Origin: Acidovorax sp. CF316
GTDB taxonomy: Bacteria; Pseudomonadota; Gammaproteobacteria; Burkholderiales; Burkholderiaceae_C
Direction of reading: 5' to 3'
DNA length: 49,026 bases
Assembly: GCF_000276605.1 (NCBI RefSeq)
Contig: NZ_AKJX01000138.1
Span: forward strand, 1-49,026
In this document: in pieces, positions 15,809 to 24,821 of the stretch
Layout of the letters: each line of letters opens with the position of its first letter
Position numbering within the stretch: position 1 is the first letter of the stretch
Translations under genes and position numbers: made by a program
The notes under the pieces: generated by a model
Told to the model about the DNA's origin: nothing
The model's input: only the letters and a program-made list of their open reading frames with translations
Databases searched by the model: none

Positions 15809-17199
15809 GCCCGCATGCCGATCTGCCGCAACTGCGCAATGGCGGCCTGCTGCTGTGCCACGGGCAGCAGCCGGCCCGCATCGTCGGCCAGCTGCATGCG
15901 CTGCAGCCAGGCATCGAACTCGGGGGCGCGTTTCAGGCCCAGCACTTCGCGCAGGTACAGCGCGTCGTGGAACGAGGTGCTCTGGTAGTTGAGCATGATG
16001 TCGTCGGCCCCCGGCACGCCCATGATGAAGGTCAGTCCCGCCACGCCCAGCAGCGTCATCAGCGTGTCCATGTCGTCCGAGTCGGCCTCGGCATGGTTGG
16101 TGTAGCAGACGTCGCAGCCCAGCGGCACGCCCAGCAGCTTGCCGCAGAAATGGTCTTCCAGGCCAGCGCGGATGATCTGCTTGCCGTCGTACAGGTACTC
16201 TGGCCCGATGAAGCCGACCACCGTGTTGGTGAGCAGCGGCGAGAAGGCGCGCGCCACGCCGTAGGCCCGCGCCTCGCAGGTCTGCTGGTCCACGCCGTGG
16301 TGGGCGTCGGCCGACAGCGCGCTGCCCTGGCCGGTCTCGAAATACATCACGTTGTCGCCCAGCGTGCCGCGCTTCAGGGACAGTGCGGCCTCGCGCGCCT
16401 CGCGCAGCAGGGCCAGGTGGATGCCGAACCCGGCATTCGCCTTCTCGGTGCCGGCGATGGACTGGAACACCAGGTCCACAGGCGCACCCTGCTCGATCAT
16501 CTGCACGGTGTTGGTCACGTGCGTGAGCACGCACGATTGCGTGGGGATCTGCAGCGTGGAGATCACCCCGTCGAGCATGTGCACCAGGCCGGTCAGGGCG
16601 GCGATGCTGTCCGTGGCCGGGTTGATGCCGATCACCGCGTCGCCTGCGCCATAGAGCAGGCCATCGACCATGGAGGCCGCGATGCCGCGCAGGTCGTCGG
16701 TGGGGTGGTTGGGCTGCAGGCGCACGGCCAGGTGGCCCGGCAGGCCGATGGTGTTGCGAAAGCGCGTGACCACCCGGCAGTTGCGCGCCACGGCCACCAG
16801 GTCCTGGTTGCGCATGAGCTTGCTCACGGCGGCGGCCATCTCGGGCGTGAGGCCGGGTGCCACGGCGGCAAGTGCAGCCGTGTCGGCCGCCAGCAGCCAG
16901 TCGCGCAGCCCGCCCACGGTGAGGTGGGCAATGGGCGCAAAGGCTGCAGCGTCGTGCGTGTCGATGATCAGGCGCGTGACCTCGTCGGTCTCGTAGGGCA
17001 CCAGCGTTTCGCTCAGAAAGCGGGATAGCGGCAGGTCTGCCAGGCACATGCGCGCGGCCATGCGCTCCACCGCCGAGCCGGCCGCAATGCCTGCCAGCGT
17101 GTCGCCCGAGCGCGCGGGCGTGGCCTTGGCCATGAGCTCGCGCAGGTCGTCGAACAGCCAGCGGTGGCTGTTGATGGTGTGGTGGTAGGTCGCCGACAT
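15805..17199 (-). CDS. eutB: ethanolamine ammonia-lyase heavy chain EutB
   Basis: A 464-residue large catalytic subunit. Family landmarks include TPARSGDTLAGIAAGSAVERMAAR, QPNHPTDDLRGIAASMVDGLLYGAGDAVIGINP, QIPTQSCVLTHVTNT, FGIHLALLREAREAAL and CDVCYTNHAEADSDDMDTL. Length and order match full-length EutB, so nothing is missing. With EutC it forms the B12-dependent lyase. It is the first gene of the minus-strand group that continues with eutC and probably the AtsK-type gene. A divergent promoter region (17200-17387) separates it from the TauD-type gene. Confidence 0.96.
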   Translation of the reverse strand: MSATYHHTINSHRWLFDDLRELMAKATPARSGDTLAGIAAGSAVERMAARMCLADLPLSRFLSETLVPYETDEVTRLIIDTHDAAAFAPIAHLTVGGLRDWLLAADTAALAAVAPGLTPEMAAAVSKLMRNQDLVAVARNCRVVTRFRNTIGLPGHLAVRLQPNHPTDDLRGIAASMVDGLLYGAGDAVIGINPATDSIAALTGLVHMLDGVISTLQIPTQSCVLTHVTNTVQMIEQGAPVDLVFQSIAGTEKANAGFGIHLALLREAREAALSLKRGTLGDNVMYFETGQGSALSADAHHGVDQQTCEARAYGVARAFSPLLTNTVVGFIGPEYLYDGKQIIRAGLEDHFCGKLLGVPLGCDVCYTNHAEADSDDMDTLMTLLGVAGLTFIMGVPGADDIMLNYQSTSFHDALYLREVLGLKRAPEFDAWLQRMQLADDAGRLLPVAQQQAAIAQLRQIGMRA

Positions 17200-17387
17200 C
17201 GGTCAGTGGATGGATGGGCCGTTGGCAATGATGGCATGCGCTTGCAAGCGATGTGCCACATGTCTGCAAATGCAGTCTTAGCTGTTTTTGTTGTTAACAA
17301 CTGAGAAAACATTCGTTCCCAGAATAAGTCGCGCCACCTAGAGTCCAGACCTCAGGGCATGCACGCCCCATTCCCACGAGGTTTTCC
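17200..17387. promoter_or_regulatory. divergent control region between eutB and the TauD-type gene
   Basis: A 188-base interval, noticeably more AT-rich than its neighbours. It contains two perfect 12-base palindromes: CGCTTGCAAGCG (17239-17250, 40 bases before eutB) and GTTGTTAACAAC (17290-17301). A T-rich run precedes the second one. These are good candidates for regulator sites. No standard -35/-10 pair stands out with confidence. Confidence 0.5.
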
Positions 17388-18317
17388 ATGTCGGCTGTTC
17401 TGTCCCCCGCTTCCGTTTCCCCATCCGCCACGGTCGATGCCGATGCGGCGCCGCAAGGCCTGGTGATCCGCCCCGTGGCCGGCTCCGCCGGTCCGCTGGG
17501 GGCCGAGGTGCTGGGCCTGGACCTGTCGCGCCCGCTGGGCCGCGAGGATTTCGCACGCATCCACCGCGCGCACCTGGACCACCATGTGCTCGTGTTCCGC
17601 GACCAGCGCATCACGCCGCAGCAGCATGTCGACTTCAGCCGCCGCTTCGGGCCGCTGCAGATCCATGTGCTCAAGAACTTCCAGCTCGCGGGCCACCCCG
17701 AGATCCTGATCGTCTCCAACATCAAGGATGCCGCCGGCCAGCCCATCGGCCTGGGCGATGCGGGCCACTACTGGCACTCGGACCTGTCGTACAAGGACAA
17801 GCCCAGCCTGGGCTCGCTGCTGCACGCGCAGGAGCTGCCGGGCGAGGGCGGGGACACCCTGTTCGCTGACCAGCATGCCGCCTACGACGCCTTGCCCGAG
17901 GCACTCAAGGAGCGCATTGCACCGCTCAGGGCCGAGCACAGCTACCTGGCCAAGTACGAGGAATTGCGCGCGCGCAGCCCCTGGCGCCCCAAGCTCACCC
18001 AGGCGCAGATCGCCGAGGTGGCGCCTTCCATCCACCCCGTGGTGCGCACCCACCCCGAAACGGGCCGCAAGGCCCTGTTCGTGAGCGAGCACTTCACCAC
18101 GCGCATCGTCGGCCTGCCCGAGGACGAAAGTCAGGCCCTGCTGGCCGAGCTGTTCGCCGCCAGCGTGCGCCCCGAATTCACCTACCGCCACCAGTGGCAG
18201 CCGCACGACCTGGTGTTCTGGGACAACCGCTCGGTGACCCACCTGGCGGCGGGCACGCCCGACAGCGAGCGCCGCAAGCTGTACCGCACCACGATCGAAG
18301 GCGACCTGCCGTTCTGA
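17388..18317 (+). CDS. TauD/TfdA-family Fe(II)/2-oxoglutarate dioxygenase
   Basis: A 309-residue dioxygenase. The HxD iron site is in GHYWHSDLSYKDKPS, with the third ligand His in WDNRSVTHLAAG and the 2-oxoglutarate Arg in RKLYRTTIEGD. The GEGGDTLFADQHAAYDALPE segment is typical of TauD relatives. It is the first gene of a plus-strand operon with a sulfonate-type ABC importer, so a sulfonate or related compound is the likely substrate, but the residues that fix substrate choice cannot be read from the family alone. The ATG at 17388 has an ACGAGG site upstream. Confidence 0.9.
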   Translation: MSAVLSPASVSPSATVDADAAPQGLVIRPVAGSAGPLGAEVLGLDLSRPLGREDFARIHRAHLDHHVLVFRDQRITPQQHVDFSRRFGPLQIHVLKNFQLAGHPEILIVSNIKDAAGQPIGLGDAGHYWHSDLSYKDKPSLGSLLHAQELPGEGGDTLFADQHAAYDALPEALKERIAPLRAEHSYLAKYEELRARSPWRPKLTQAQIAEVAPSIHPVVRTHPETGRKALFVSEHFTTRIVGLPEDESQALLAELFAASVRPEFTYRHQWQPHDLVFWDNRSVTHLAAGTPDSERRKLYRTTIEGDLPF

Positions 18318-18372
18318 GGCGGGGCTTCCCTAAGCGCTTGCAGCATCTCTCTTTCTGACCACACAGGATTCC

Positions 18373-19413
18373 ATGACCATGTTCCAGACCACCCGCCGCC
18401 GCCTCGTGCGCAAGACCATCGCCGCCCTGGCCACCGCCGGGCTGCTGGCCGGCGGGCTGAGCGCCACGGCCCATGCGGCCGAAGGGCAATTGCGCATCGC
18501 CCAGCAGTTCGGCATCGTCTACCTGCTGCTCAACGTGGCGCAGGAGAACAAGCTCATCGAGAAGCACGGCAAGGCCGCGGGCGTGGACATCAAGGTCGAG
18601 TTCCTGCAGCTGTCGGGCGGTTCGGCCGTCAATGACGCGCTGCTGTCGGGCAACATCGACATCGCCGGTGCCGGCGTGGGCCCGCTGTTCACGCTGTGGG
18701 ACCGCACCAAGGGCCGCCAGAACGTCAAGGGCGTGGCCTCGCTGGGCAACTTTCCCTACTACCTGGTGAGCAACAACCCGGCCGTGAAGACCATTGCCGA
18801 CTTCACCGACAAGGACCGCATCGCGCTGCCGGCCGTCGGTGTCTCGGTGCAGTCGCGCGTGCTGCAGATGGCCTCGGCCAAGCTCTGGGGCGACAAGGAG
18901 TTCAACCGCCTGGACAAGAACCAGGTGGCACTGCCGCACCCCGATGCGGCGGCGGCCATCATCAAGGGCGGCACCGAGATCACCGGCCACTTCGGCAACC
19001 CGCCCTTCCAGGAGCAGGAGCTGGCCGGCAACCCGAAGGCGAAGATCGTCCTCAATTCGTACGACGTGCTGGGCGGCCCGGCATCGGCCACCGTGCTCTA
19101 CGCCACCGAGAAGTTCCGCGCCGAGAGCCCCAAGACCTACAAGGCCTTCGTCGATGCGCTCGACGAGGCCGCCAAGTTCGTCGCCGCCAACCCCGAGAAG
19201 GCGGCCGACATCTACCTCAAGGTATCGGGCGGCAACACCGACCGGGGCCTGCTGCTCAAGATCATCCAGAACCCCGAGGTGCAGTTCAAGGTGCGCCCCG
19301 AAAACACGCTGGGCATGGGCCAGTTCCTGCACCGCGTGGGTGCCATCAAGAACCAGCCGACCGCGCTCAAGGACTATTTCTTCGAAGACGCGCACACGGC
19401 GTCGGGCAACTGA
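18373..19413 (+). CDS. ABC substrate-binding protein, sulfonate/taurine/nitrate type
   Basis: A 346-residue periplasmic binding protein. The signal peptide has an unusual Arg/Lys-rich start (TTRRRLVRKTIAALATAGLLAGG) and cleaves near AHAAEG. The body resembles the SsuA/TauA/NMT1-like group: LSGGSAVNDALLSGNIDIAGAG is the ligand-site region, followed by LVSNNPAVKTIADF and KTYKAFVDALDEA. It starts 55 bases after the dioxygenase and ends 14 bases before the ATPase. Together these suggest import of a small anionic organosulfur compound; the ligand itself is not identified. Confidence 0.9.
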   Translation: MTMFQTTRRRLVRKTIAALATAGLLAGGLSATAHAAEGQLRIAQQFGIVYLLLNVAQENKLIEKHGKAAGVDIKVEFLQLSGGSAVNDALLSGNIDIAGAGVGPLFTLWDRTKGRQNVKGVASLGNFPYYLVSNNPAVKTIADFTDKDRIALPAVGVSVQSRVLQMASAKLWGDKEFNRLDKNQVALPHPDAAAAIIKGGTEITGHFGNPPFQEQELAGNPKAKIVLNSYDVLGGPASATVLYATEKFRAESPKTYKAFVDALDEAAKFVAANPEKAADIYLKVSGGNTDRGLLLKIIQNPEVQFKVRPENTLGMGQFLHRVGAIKNQPTALKDYFFEDAHTASGN

Positions 19414-19427
19414 GTGAGCCTCCTGGC

Positions 19428-20447
19428 ATGAGCGAGCACACCATCCGCCTGGGCCCCTTCTCGCCGCCGCTGCAGAGCGAACGCACGGCGCTGGAGGCCG
19501 AGGCCCAGGCGCTGGGCCAGGCTGCGGGCGAGGGCCGTGCCGCCCCCGTGTCCACCCAGCCAGGCGCCGCGTTGCTGCAGGTGCAGGGGGTGAGCATCGA
19601 CTACCGCACGCGCGAGCGCGTGGTGCGTGCCACGCACCGCGTGGGTTTCGACGTGCATGCGGGCGACCGCTTCGTGCTGCTCGGTGCCTCGGGCTGCGGC
19701 AAGTCCACCTTGCTCAAGTCGATTGCCGGCTTCATCGCGCCCAGCGAGGGCCAGATCCTGCTGGACGGCCGCGCCGTCACGCGGCCCGGGCCCGACCGGG
19801 TGGTGGTGTTCCAGGAGTTCGACCAGTTGCCACCGTGGAAGACGGTGCGCGACAACGTGATGTTCCCGCTGCTGGCCTCGCGCAGCGTGGGCCGCAAGGA
19901 GGCGGCCGAGCGCGCCGCGCTCTACATCGACAAGGTGGGCCTCTCGAAATTCGCCGACGTGCACCCGCACCAGCTGTCGGGCGGCATGAAGCAGCGCGTG
20001 GCCATTGCGCGCGCGCTGGCCATGCAGCCCCAGGTGCTGCTGATGGACGAGCCCTTTGCCGCGCTCGACGCCCTCACGCGCCGGCGCATGCAGGAAGAAC
20101 TGCTCTCGCTGTGGGACGAGTTCCGCTTCACGCTGATCTTCGTCACGCACTCCATCGAAGAGGCGCTGGTGGTGGGCAACCGCATCGCCATCCTTTCGCC
20201 TCATCCGGGGCGGCTGCGCGCCGAGGTCAACAGCCACCAATTCGGGCTGCACAGCCTGGGCGGCACCGAGTTCCAGGCCACGGCCCAGCGCATCCACCGG
20301 CTGCTGTTCGACGAACCCGCCGCCGGTGCGGTGCCGGGATCGGTGCAGGCCGATGCCGAGGCCCTGGCGCCCGGCCGCCAAGGTGGCGTGCCGCTCATCC
20401 TCCCCCAGCGGCCCGCGGGCGCGCTGCCTTTCCAGATTTCCGTATGA
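19428..20447 (+). CDS. ABC transporter ATP-binding protein, TauB/SsuB type
   Basis: A 339-residue ATPase, longer than the usual 255-270 residues. About 45 extra N-terminal residues and a C-terminal extension past the ATPase core account for the difference. Core motifs are Walker [10 protein letters not shown], the Q-loop [13 protein letters not shown], the signature LSGGMKQR, Walker [14 protein letters not shown] and the switch His in [13 protein letters not shown]. The stop overlaps the permease start by 4 bases (ATGA). The Q-loop sequence matches the nitrate/sulfonate/taurine branch. Confidence 0.92.
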   Translation: MSEHTIRLGPFSPPLQSERTALEAEAQALGQAAGEGRAAPVSTQPGAALLQVQGVSIDYRTRERVVRATHRVGFDVHAGDRFVLLGASGCGKSTLLKSIAGFIAPSEGQILLDGRAVTRPGPDRVVVFQEFDQLPPWKTVRDNVMFPLLASRSVGRKEAAERAALYIDKVGLSKFADVHPHQLSGGMKQRVAIARALAMQPQVLLMDEPFAALDALTRRRMQEELLSLWDEFRFTLIFVTHSIEEALVVGNRIAILSPHPGRLRAEVNSHQFGLHSLGGTEFQATAQRIHRLLFDEPAAGAVPGSVQADAEALAPGRQGGVPLILPQRPAGALPFQISV

Positions 20448-21319
20448 GCGCTTCGTTGTTGACTCCTCCCGTGCGCCCCGAGTTCGAGCGCAGCCTGGAG
20501 CCGCTGGGCGGTATTGCGCCCGTGCAGCCGCTGCCCCTGGCCGCGCGCATCTGGCAGCAGGCCTGGGTGCGCAAGCTCGTGATCCTGGCGGTGCTGGCCG
20601 TGCTGTGGGAGGTGGTGGCGCGCTGGCAGGACAACGACCTGCTGCTGCCCACCTTCCTGCAGACCGCCAAGGCGCTGGTGGAGGGCCTGGCCTCAGGCGA
20701 GCTGATCGCCAAGACGGCGATCTCGCTGTCGGTGCTGCTCAAGGGCTATCTCGCGGGCATCTTCGGGGCCTTTGTGCTCACCACGCTGGCCGTGTCCACC
20801 CAGTTCGGGCGCGACCTGCTGTCCACGCTGACCTCCATGTTCAACCCCCTGCCGGCCATCGCGCTGCTGCCACTGGCGCTCTTGTGGTTCGGCCTGGGGC
20901 AGGGCAGCCTGGTGTTCGTGCTGATCCACTCGGTGCTGTGGCCGCTGGCGCTCAACACCTACGCAGGCTTCCAGTCCGTGCCCGAGACGCTGCGCATGGC
21001 CGGGCGCAACTACGGCCTCACCGGCATCCGCTACGTGCTGCAGATCCTGGTGCCGGCCGCGCTGCCCTCCATCCTGTCGGGCCTGAAGATCGGCTGGGCC
21101 TTTGCCTGGCGCACACTGATCGCAGCCGAGCTGGTGTTCGGCGCATCATCGGGCAAGGGGGGGCTGGGCTGGTACATCTTCCAGAACCGCAACGAGCTCT
21201 ACACCGACAAGGTGTTCGCGGGCCTGGTGCTGGTGATCCTGATCGGCCTGGCGGTGGAGAGCCTGGGTTTCCACACCTTGGAGCGCCTGACCGTGCGCCG
21301 CTGGGGCGTCCAGCGCTGA
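20444..21319 (+). CDS. ABC transporter permease, TauC/SsuC type
   Basis: A 291-residue inner-membrane permease. The first helix is KLVILAVLAVLWEVVARW. The EAA-like loop is ETLRMAGRNYGLTGIRYVLQILVPAALPSILSGLKIGWAFAWR, and the end GLAVESLGFHTLERLTVRRWG is typical of sulfonate/nitrate permeases. It completes the plus-strand importer with the ATPase and binding protein. The next gene, DUF2905, is 34 bases away and may be separately expressed. Confidence 0.93.
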   Translation: MSASLLTPPVRPEFERSLEPLGGIAPVQPLPLAARIWQQAWVRKLVILAVLAVLWEVVARWQDNDLLLPTFLQTAKALVEGLASGELIAKTAISLSVLLKGYLAGIFGAFVLTTLAVSTQFGRDLLSTLTSMFNPLPAIALLPLALLWFGLGQGSLVFVLIHSVLWPLALNTYAGFQSVPETLRMAGRNYGLTGIRYVLQILVPAALPSILSGLKIGWAFAWRTLIAAELVFGASSGKGGLGWYIFQNRNELYTDKVFAGLVLVILIGLAVESLGFHTLERLTVRRWGVQR

Positions 21320-21353
21320 GGTCAGGACAAGCCGCACGCCCTACACTCCGGGC

Positions 21354-21548
21354 ATGTTCCGCTGGTTCCTCGTTGTCTTTCTTGCGCTGATGTTCATCAG
21401 CTGGCTCTCGCCCATGCTGCGGCGCATCGGCTTTGGCAAGCTGCCGGGCGACCTGCGCTTCCGGTGGCGGGGGCGCGAGTGGGATATCCCCCTTGCCTCC
21501 ACGTTGCTGCTGAGTTTCGTGGCCAGCCTGATCGCCAAATTCATCTGA
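21354..21548 (+). CDS. DUF2905 family small membrane protein
   Basis: A 64-residue protein with two hydrophobic helices (FLVVFLALMFISWL and ASTLLLSFVASLIAKF). They are separated by a conserved charged loop, RIGFGKLPGDLRFRWRGREWDIP. This GKLPGD and RxG pattern is the DUF2905 hallmark. The role is unknown; members are short integral inner-membrane proteins. It ends 11 bases from the convergent otsA. Confidence 0.88.
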   Translation: MFRWFLVVFLALMFISWLSPMLRRIGFGKLPGDLRFRWRGREWDIPLASTLLLSFVASLIAKFI

Positions 21549-21559
21549 AGGACGGTTGA

Positions 21560-22939
21560 TCAGTCGCCCGCGGTCTGCAGCGCGGCCAGGAAGGCCTTGC
21601 GCCACCAGTGCACGTCGTGCTCGCGGATGCGCGCCATGAGCTTGCCGTGCCGCGCCTGGCGCTCGGCCAGCGGCATCTGCAGCGCGTGCTGGATGCTGTC
21701 TGCCGTGCCCTGGGTGTCGTAGGGGTTCACGAGCAGGGCTTCCTTGAGCTGCTCGGCCGCGCCGGCAAAGCGCGAGAGCACCAGCACGCCGGGGTCCTCG
21801 GGGTCCTGGGCGACCACATATTCCTTGGCCACCAGGTTCATGCCGTCGCGCAGCGGCGTCACCAGGCCCACCGCCGCGGCGCGGCACAGGCCGGGCACAC
21901 GCTTGCGCGCCACGGTGCGGTGGATGTAGCGCACCGGCATCCAGTCGAGTTCGCCATAGTCGCCGTTGACCGATCCGCACAGGCCTTCGAGCTCCTGGCG
22001 CAGGTCCGAGTAGGCATGCACGTCGTCGCGCGAGGGCGAGGCGATCATGATCATCGTGGCGCTGTTGCGATTCTCGGGGTAGCGGTCGAGCAGCTCGCGG
22101 TAGGCGCGCACGCGGTGCGGTATGCCCTTGGAGTAGTCGAGTCGGTCGATGCCCAGCAGCAGGCGCCGGCGCGAGTACTCGTCGCGCATGTTCTCGTAGG
22201 TTTCCACCGCGTCGGGGGCCTGCGCCAGGCGCGTGAATTCGTCCACGTCGATGCCGATGGGAAATGCCTGGACCTGCACCGTGCCGCCGAAGGCGCGCAG
22301 CCGCTGGGCGCCCACCTCCTCGGCACTGCCCTCGTTGCGCACATAGCGCGTGAAGTGCGAGACATCGGCCTCGCTCTGCAGGCCCACCAGGTCGTAGGCG
22401 AACAAGGAGCGCATCAGCCACTCGTGCTGCGGAATGGCCGCCATGATGAGCGGCGGCGGCATGGGGATGTGCAGGAAGAAGCCGATGCGCTGGCGGCAGC
22501 CCATGGCGCGCAGCTCGGCAGCCAGCGGGATCAGGTGGTAGTCGTGCACCCAGATAACATCGTCGTCGCGCAAGAGCGGCAGCAGCTTGCGCGCGAACAT
22601 CTGGTTGACGCGCCGGTAGCCCGCGATGTAGCTGGCGTTGAAATCGGCCAGGTCCAGCCGGTAGTGGAACACCGGCCAGAGCACGCTGTTGCTGTAGCCC
22701 TGGTAGTAGGCGTCGTGGTCTTCGCGGCACAGGTCCACGGTGGCCAGGGTCACGGGCCCCGCCTGGCGGGTGTGCAGTTCGCCTTCTCCAGGCGTGCCGC
22801 CTTCGACGACGGTGCCACTCCAGCCGAACCAGAGCCCTCCGGTCTGGTTGAGGGCTTCGCCCAGCGCAACGGCCAGGCCGCCTGCAGCCGCCTTGCGCGG
22901 ATCGGCAAGGCGGTTCGATATCACAACAAGTCGACTCAT
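21560..22939 (-). CDS. otsA: trehalose-6-phosphate synthase OtsA
   Basis: A 459-residue GT20 glycosyltransferase that joins UDP-glucose and glucose-6-phosphate to trehalose-6-phosphate. Seen: [99 protein letters not shown] and [14 protein letters not shown]. Length is normal. It is the last gene of an otsB-GH15-otsA set, 58 bases after the GH15 gene. This operon supports trehalose synthesis as an osmoprotectant. Confidence 0.96.
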   Translation of the reverse strand: MSRLVVISNRLADPRKAAAGGLAVALGEALNQTGGLWFGWSGTVVEGGTPGEGELHTRQAGPVTLATVDLCREDHDAYYQGYSNSVLWPVFHYRLDLADFNASYIAGYRRVNQMFARKLLPLLRDDDVIWVHDYHLIPLAAELRAMGCRQRIGFFLHIPMPPPLIMAAIPQHEWLMRSLFAYDLVGLQSEADVSHFTRYVRNEGSAEEVGAQRLRAFGGTVQVQAFPIGIDVDEFTRLAQAPDAVETYENMRDEYSRRRLLLGIDRLDYSKGIPHRVRAYRELLDRYPENRNSATMIMIASPSRDDVHAYSDLRQELEGLCGSVNGDYGELDWMPVRYIHRTVARKRVPGLCRAAAVGLVTPLRDGMNLVAKEYVVAQDPEDPGVLVLSRFAGAAEQLKEALLVNPYDTQGTADSIQHALQMPLAERQARHGKLMARIREHDVHWWRKAFLAALQTAGD

Positions 22940-22997
22940 CCCGCCATCATCCCTGCGGATGGCGGCGCGGCCTGTGGGACAGGGCCGCGACCGGTGT

Positions 22998-24821
22998 TCA
23001 AATCACGCTGTCCCACTTGGCCGACAGGCGCACTGCGGCGTTGATCACTCCCACCATCGAGTAGGTCTGCGGGAAGTTGCCCCACATCTCCTGGGTCTCG
23101 GGGTGTGTGTCTTCCGACAGCAGGCCCAACGGGTTGCGTGCTGCGAGCATGGTCTCGAAGATGGCCCGCGCCTCGTCCTTGCGGCCGATGCGCGCCAGCG
23201 CGTCGATGCGCCAGAAGGTGCAGATGTTGAAGGCCGTCTCGGGCTTGCCGAAGTCGTCGGCGGCCTCGTAGCGGCGCATGTAGGGGCCGTCGCACAGGCT
23301 CTTTTCCATGGCCTCCACGGTGCTCACGAAGCGCGGGTCCTTGGGGTCGATCAGGCCGACCTCGGCCATCAGCAGCACGCTGGCGTCGAGCTCGTTGCCG
23401 CCAAAGCTTTCGGCAAAGGCCTGGCGCGATTCGCTCCACGACTTGGTGATGATCTCCTCCTGCATGCGCTGGGCATGGCCGTGCCAGTATGCGGCACGGT
23501 CGGGCAGGTTCAGGACGGTGGCGATCTTGGCCAGGCGGTCGCAGGCCGCCCAGCTCATGAGGGCCGAGGAGGTGTGCACCCGTGCCCGCGTGCGCAGCTC
23601 CCACATGCCTGCATCGGGCTGGCCGTACACGCGCACTGCGTTCTCGCCCACCTGTTCGAGCCGCGTGAACTCGCCCAGGCCTGCGCGGTGCAGCAGCCGG
23701 TGGTCGTGGAAGGCCTGGGCCGCACCGAGCACGATGTTGCCGTACACGTCGTGCTGGAAATGCTCGGCCGCCTGGTTGCCCACGCGCACCGGGCCCATGC
23801 CGCGGTAGCCGGCCAGCTGCGGCATCATGGATTCGGGCAGCTCGCGCTCCAGGCCGATGCCGTACAGCGGCTGGATGTGGCCGCTGCCGGCATCCACCAC
23901 CACGTTGCTCAGCCAGCGCAGGTAGTCCTCCATGGTGCCGACTTCGGAGATGCTGTTGAGCGCGCGCACCACGAAGAAGGCGTCGCGCAGCCAGCAGTAG
24001 CGGTAGTCCCAGTTGCGCCCGCTGTGGGCCGACTCGGGGATGCTGGTGGTCATGGCCGCGACGATGGCGCCCGTGTCCTCGTACAGCGAGAGCTTGAGCG
24101 TGATGGCCGCACGGATCACTGCGTCCTGCCACTCCAGCGGCACGGCCAGCGCCCGGCTCCAGCCGCGCCAGTAGGAGGTGGTCTCCTGCTCGAACAGGCG
24201 CGCCGTGTCGGCGATGCCGTCGAGCAGGCTCTCGTCGGCGCCCAGGATGAAGTTGTGCTCGCGCGTGAGCACGAAGGGCTGGCCCGAGAGCACGTGCGAG
24301 ACCGGTGCGTCGGTGGACAGGCGCAGCGCCATGCTGCCGCCCACGTAGCGGATGTGGTTGCTGCCGCGCGTGATCTGGGGCTCGCTCTGACCCCAGTCGT
24401 AGCGCACCTTGATGGCCACGCGGATGCGCGGCGAGCCCTGGATGGGCCGCACGCGGCGAACCAGCGTCATGGGCCGGAAGAAGCGCGAGCGGCTGAAGAA
24501 GCGCGGCGCGAAGTCGGTGATCTCCACGCCATGCCCGGCCTTGTCGAACAGCTGCGTGCGCAGGATGGCGGTATTCGGTTCGTACCACTGGTGCGCCGAC
24601 GCCATGTCCTCGATCTCGATGGCGAAGTGGCTGCCCTCGTCGCCCGGCTGCAGCAGGGCGTTGAAGACCGGGTCGCCATCGAAGCGTGGCAGACAGCACC
24701 AGACCATGCGCGCATGGTTGTCGATCAGGGCGCTGATGGCGCAATTGCCGATCATGCCCAGGTTGAGCGAGCCCTGCTGCGGGTCCACGGCTGCGGTGTT
24801 GTGGTCGTTCGTGGTCGTCAT
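22998..24821 (-). CDS. glycoside hydrolase family 15 protein
   Basis: A 607-residue GH15 enzyme (glucoamylase/trehalase-like (alpha/alpha)6 barrel). Typical sites are RNWDYRYCWLRDAFFVVRAL in the barrel, QPDAGMWELR with the general-acid Glu, and LLSEDTHPETQEMWGNFPQTYSMVGVINAA near the end. Bacterial members act on alpha-glucosides including trehalose in some lineages. Its start overlaps the otsB stop by 4 bases and otsA follows, so it is encoded inside the trehalose operon. It may trim or recycle trehalose, or act on another glucan. No signal peptide is seen, so it is probably cytoplasmic. Confidence 0.92.
   Translation of the reverse strand: MTTTNDHNTAAVDPQQGSLNLGMIGNCAISALIDNHARMVWCCLPRFDGDPVFNALLQPGDEGSHFAIEIEDMASAHQWYEPNTAILRTQLFDKAGHGVEITDFAPRFFSRSRFFRPMTLVRRVRPIQGSPRIRVAIKVRYDWGQSEPQITRGSNHIRYVGGSMALRLSTDAPVSHVLSGQPFVLTREHNFILGADESLLDGIADTARLFEQETTSYWRGWSRALAVPLEWQDAVIRAAITLKLSLYEDTGAIVAAMTTSIPESAHSGRNWDYRYCWLRDAFFVVRALNSISEVGTMEDYLRWLSNVVVDAGSGHIQPLYGIGLERELPESMMPQLAGYRGMGPVRVGNQAAEHFQHDVYGNIVLGAAQAFHDHRLLHRAGLGEFTRLEQVGENAVRVYGQPDAGMWELRTRARVHTSSALMSWAACDRLAKIATVLNLPDRAAYWHGHAQRMQEEIITKSWSESRQAFAESFGGNELDASVLLMAEVGLIDPKDPRFVSTVEAMEKSLCDGPYMRRYEAADDFGKPETAFNICTFWRIDALARIGRKDEARAIFETMLAARNPLGLLSEDTHPETQEMWGNFPQTYSMVGVINAAVRLSAKWDSVI

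Noticed and set aside
15008-17199. ethanolamine microcompartment locus
   Set aside because: Only the two lyase subunits are present; no shell, reactivase or regulator genes occur in the window.
15008-17269. 753-codon minus-strand frame covering eutC and eutB
   Set aside because: Only its last 266 codons (eutC) are real. The upstream part is the wrong frame of eutB.
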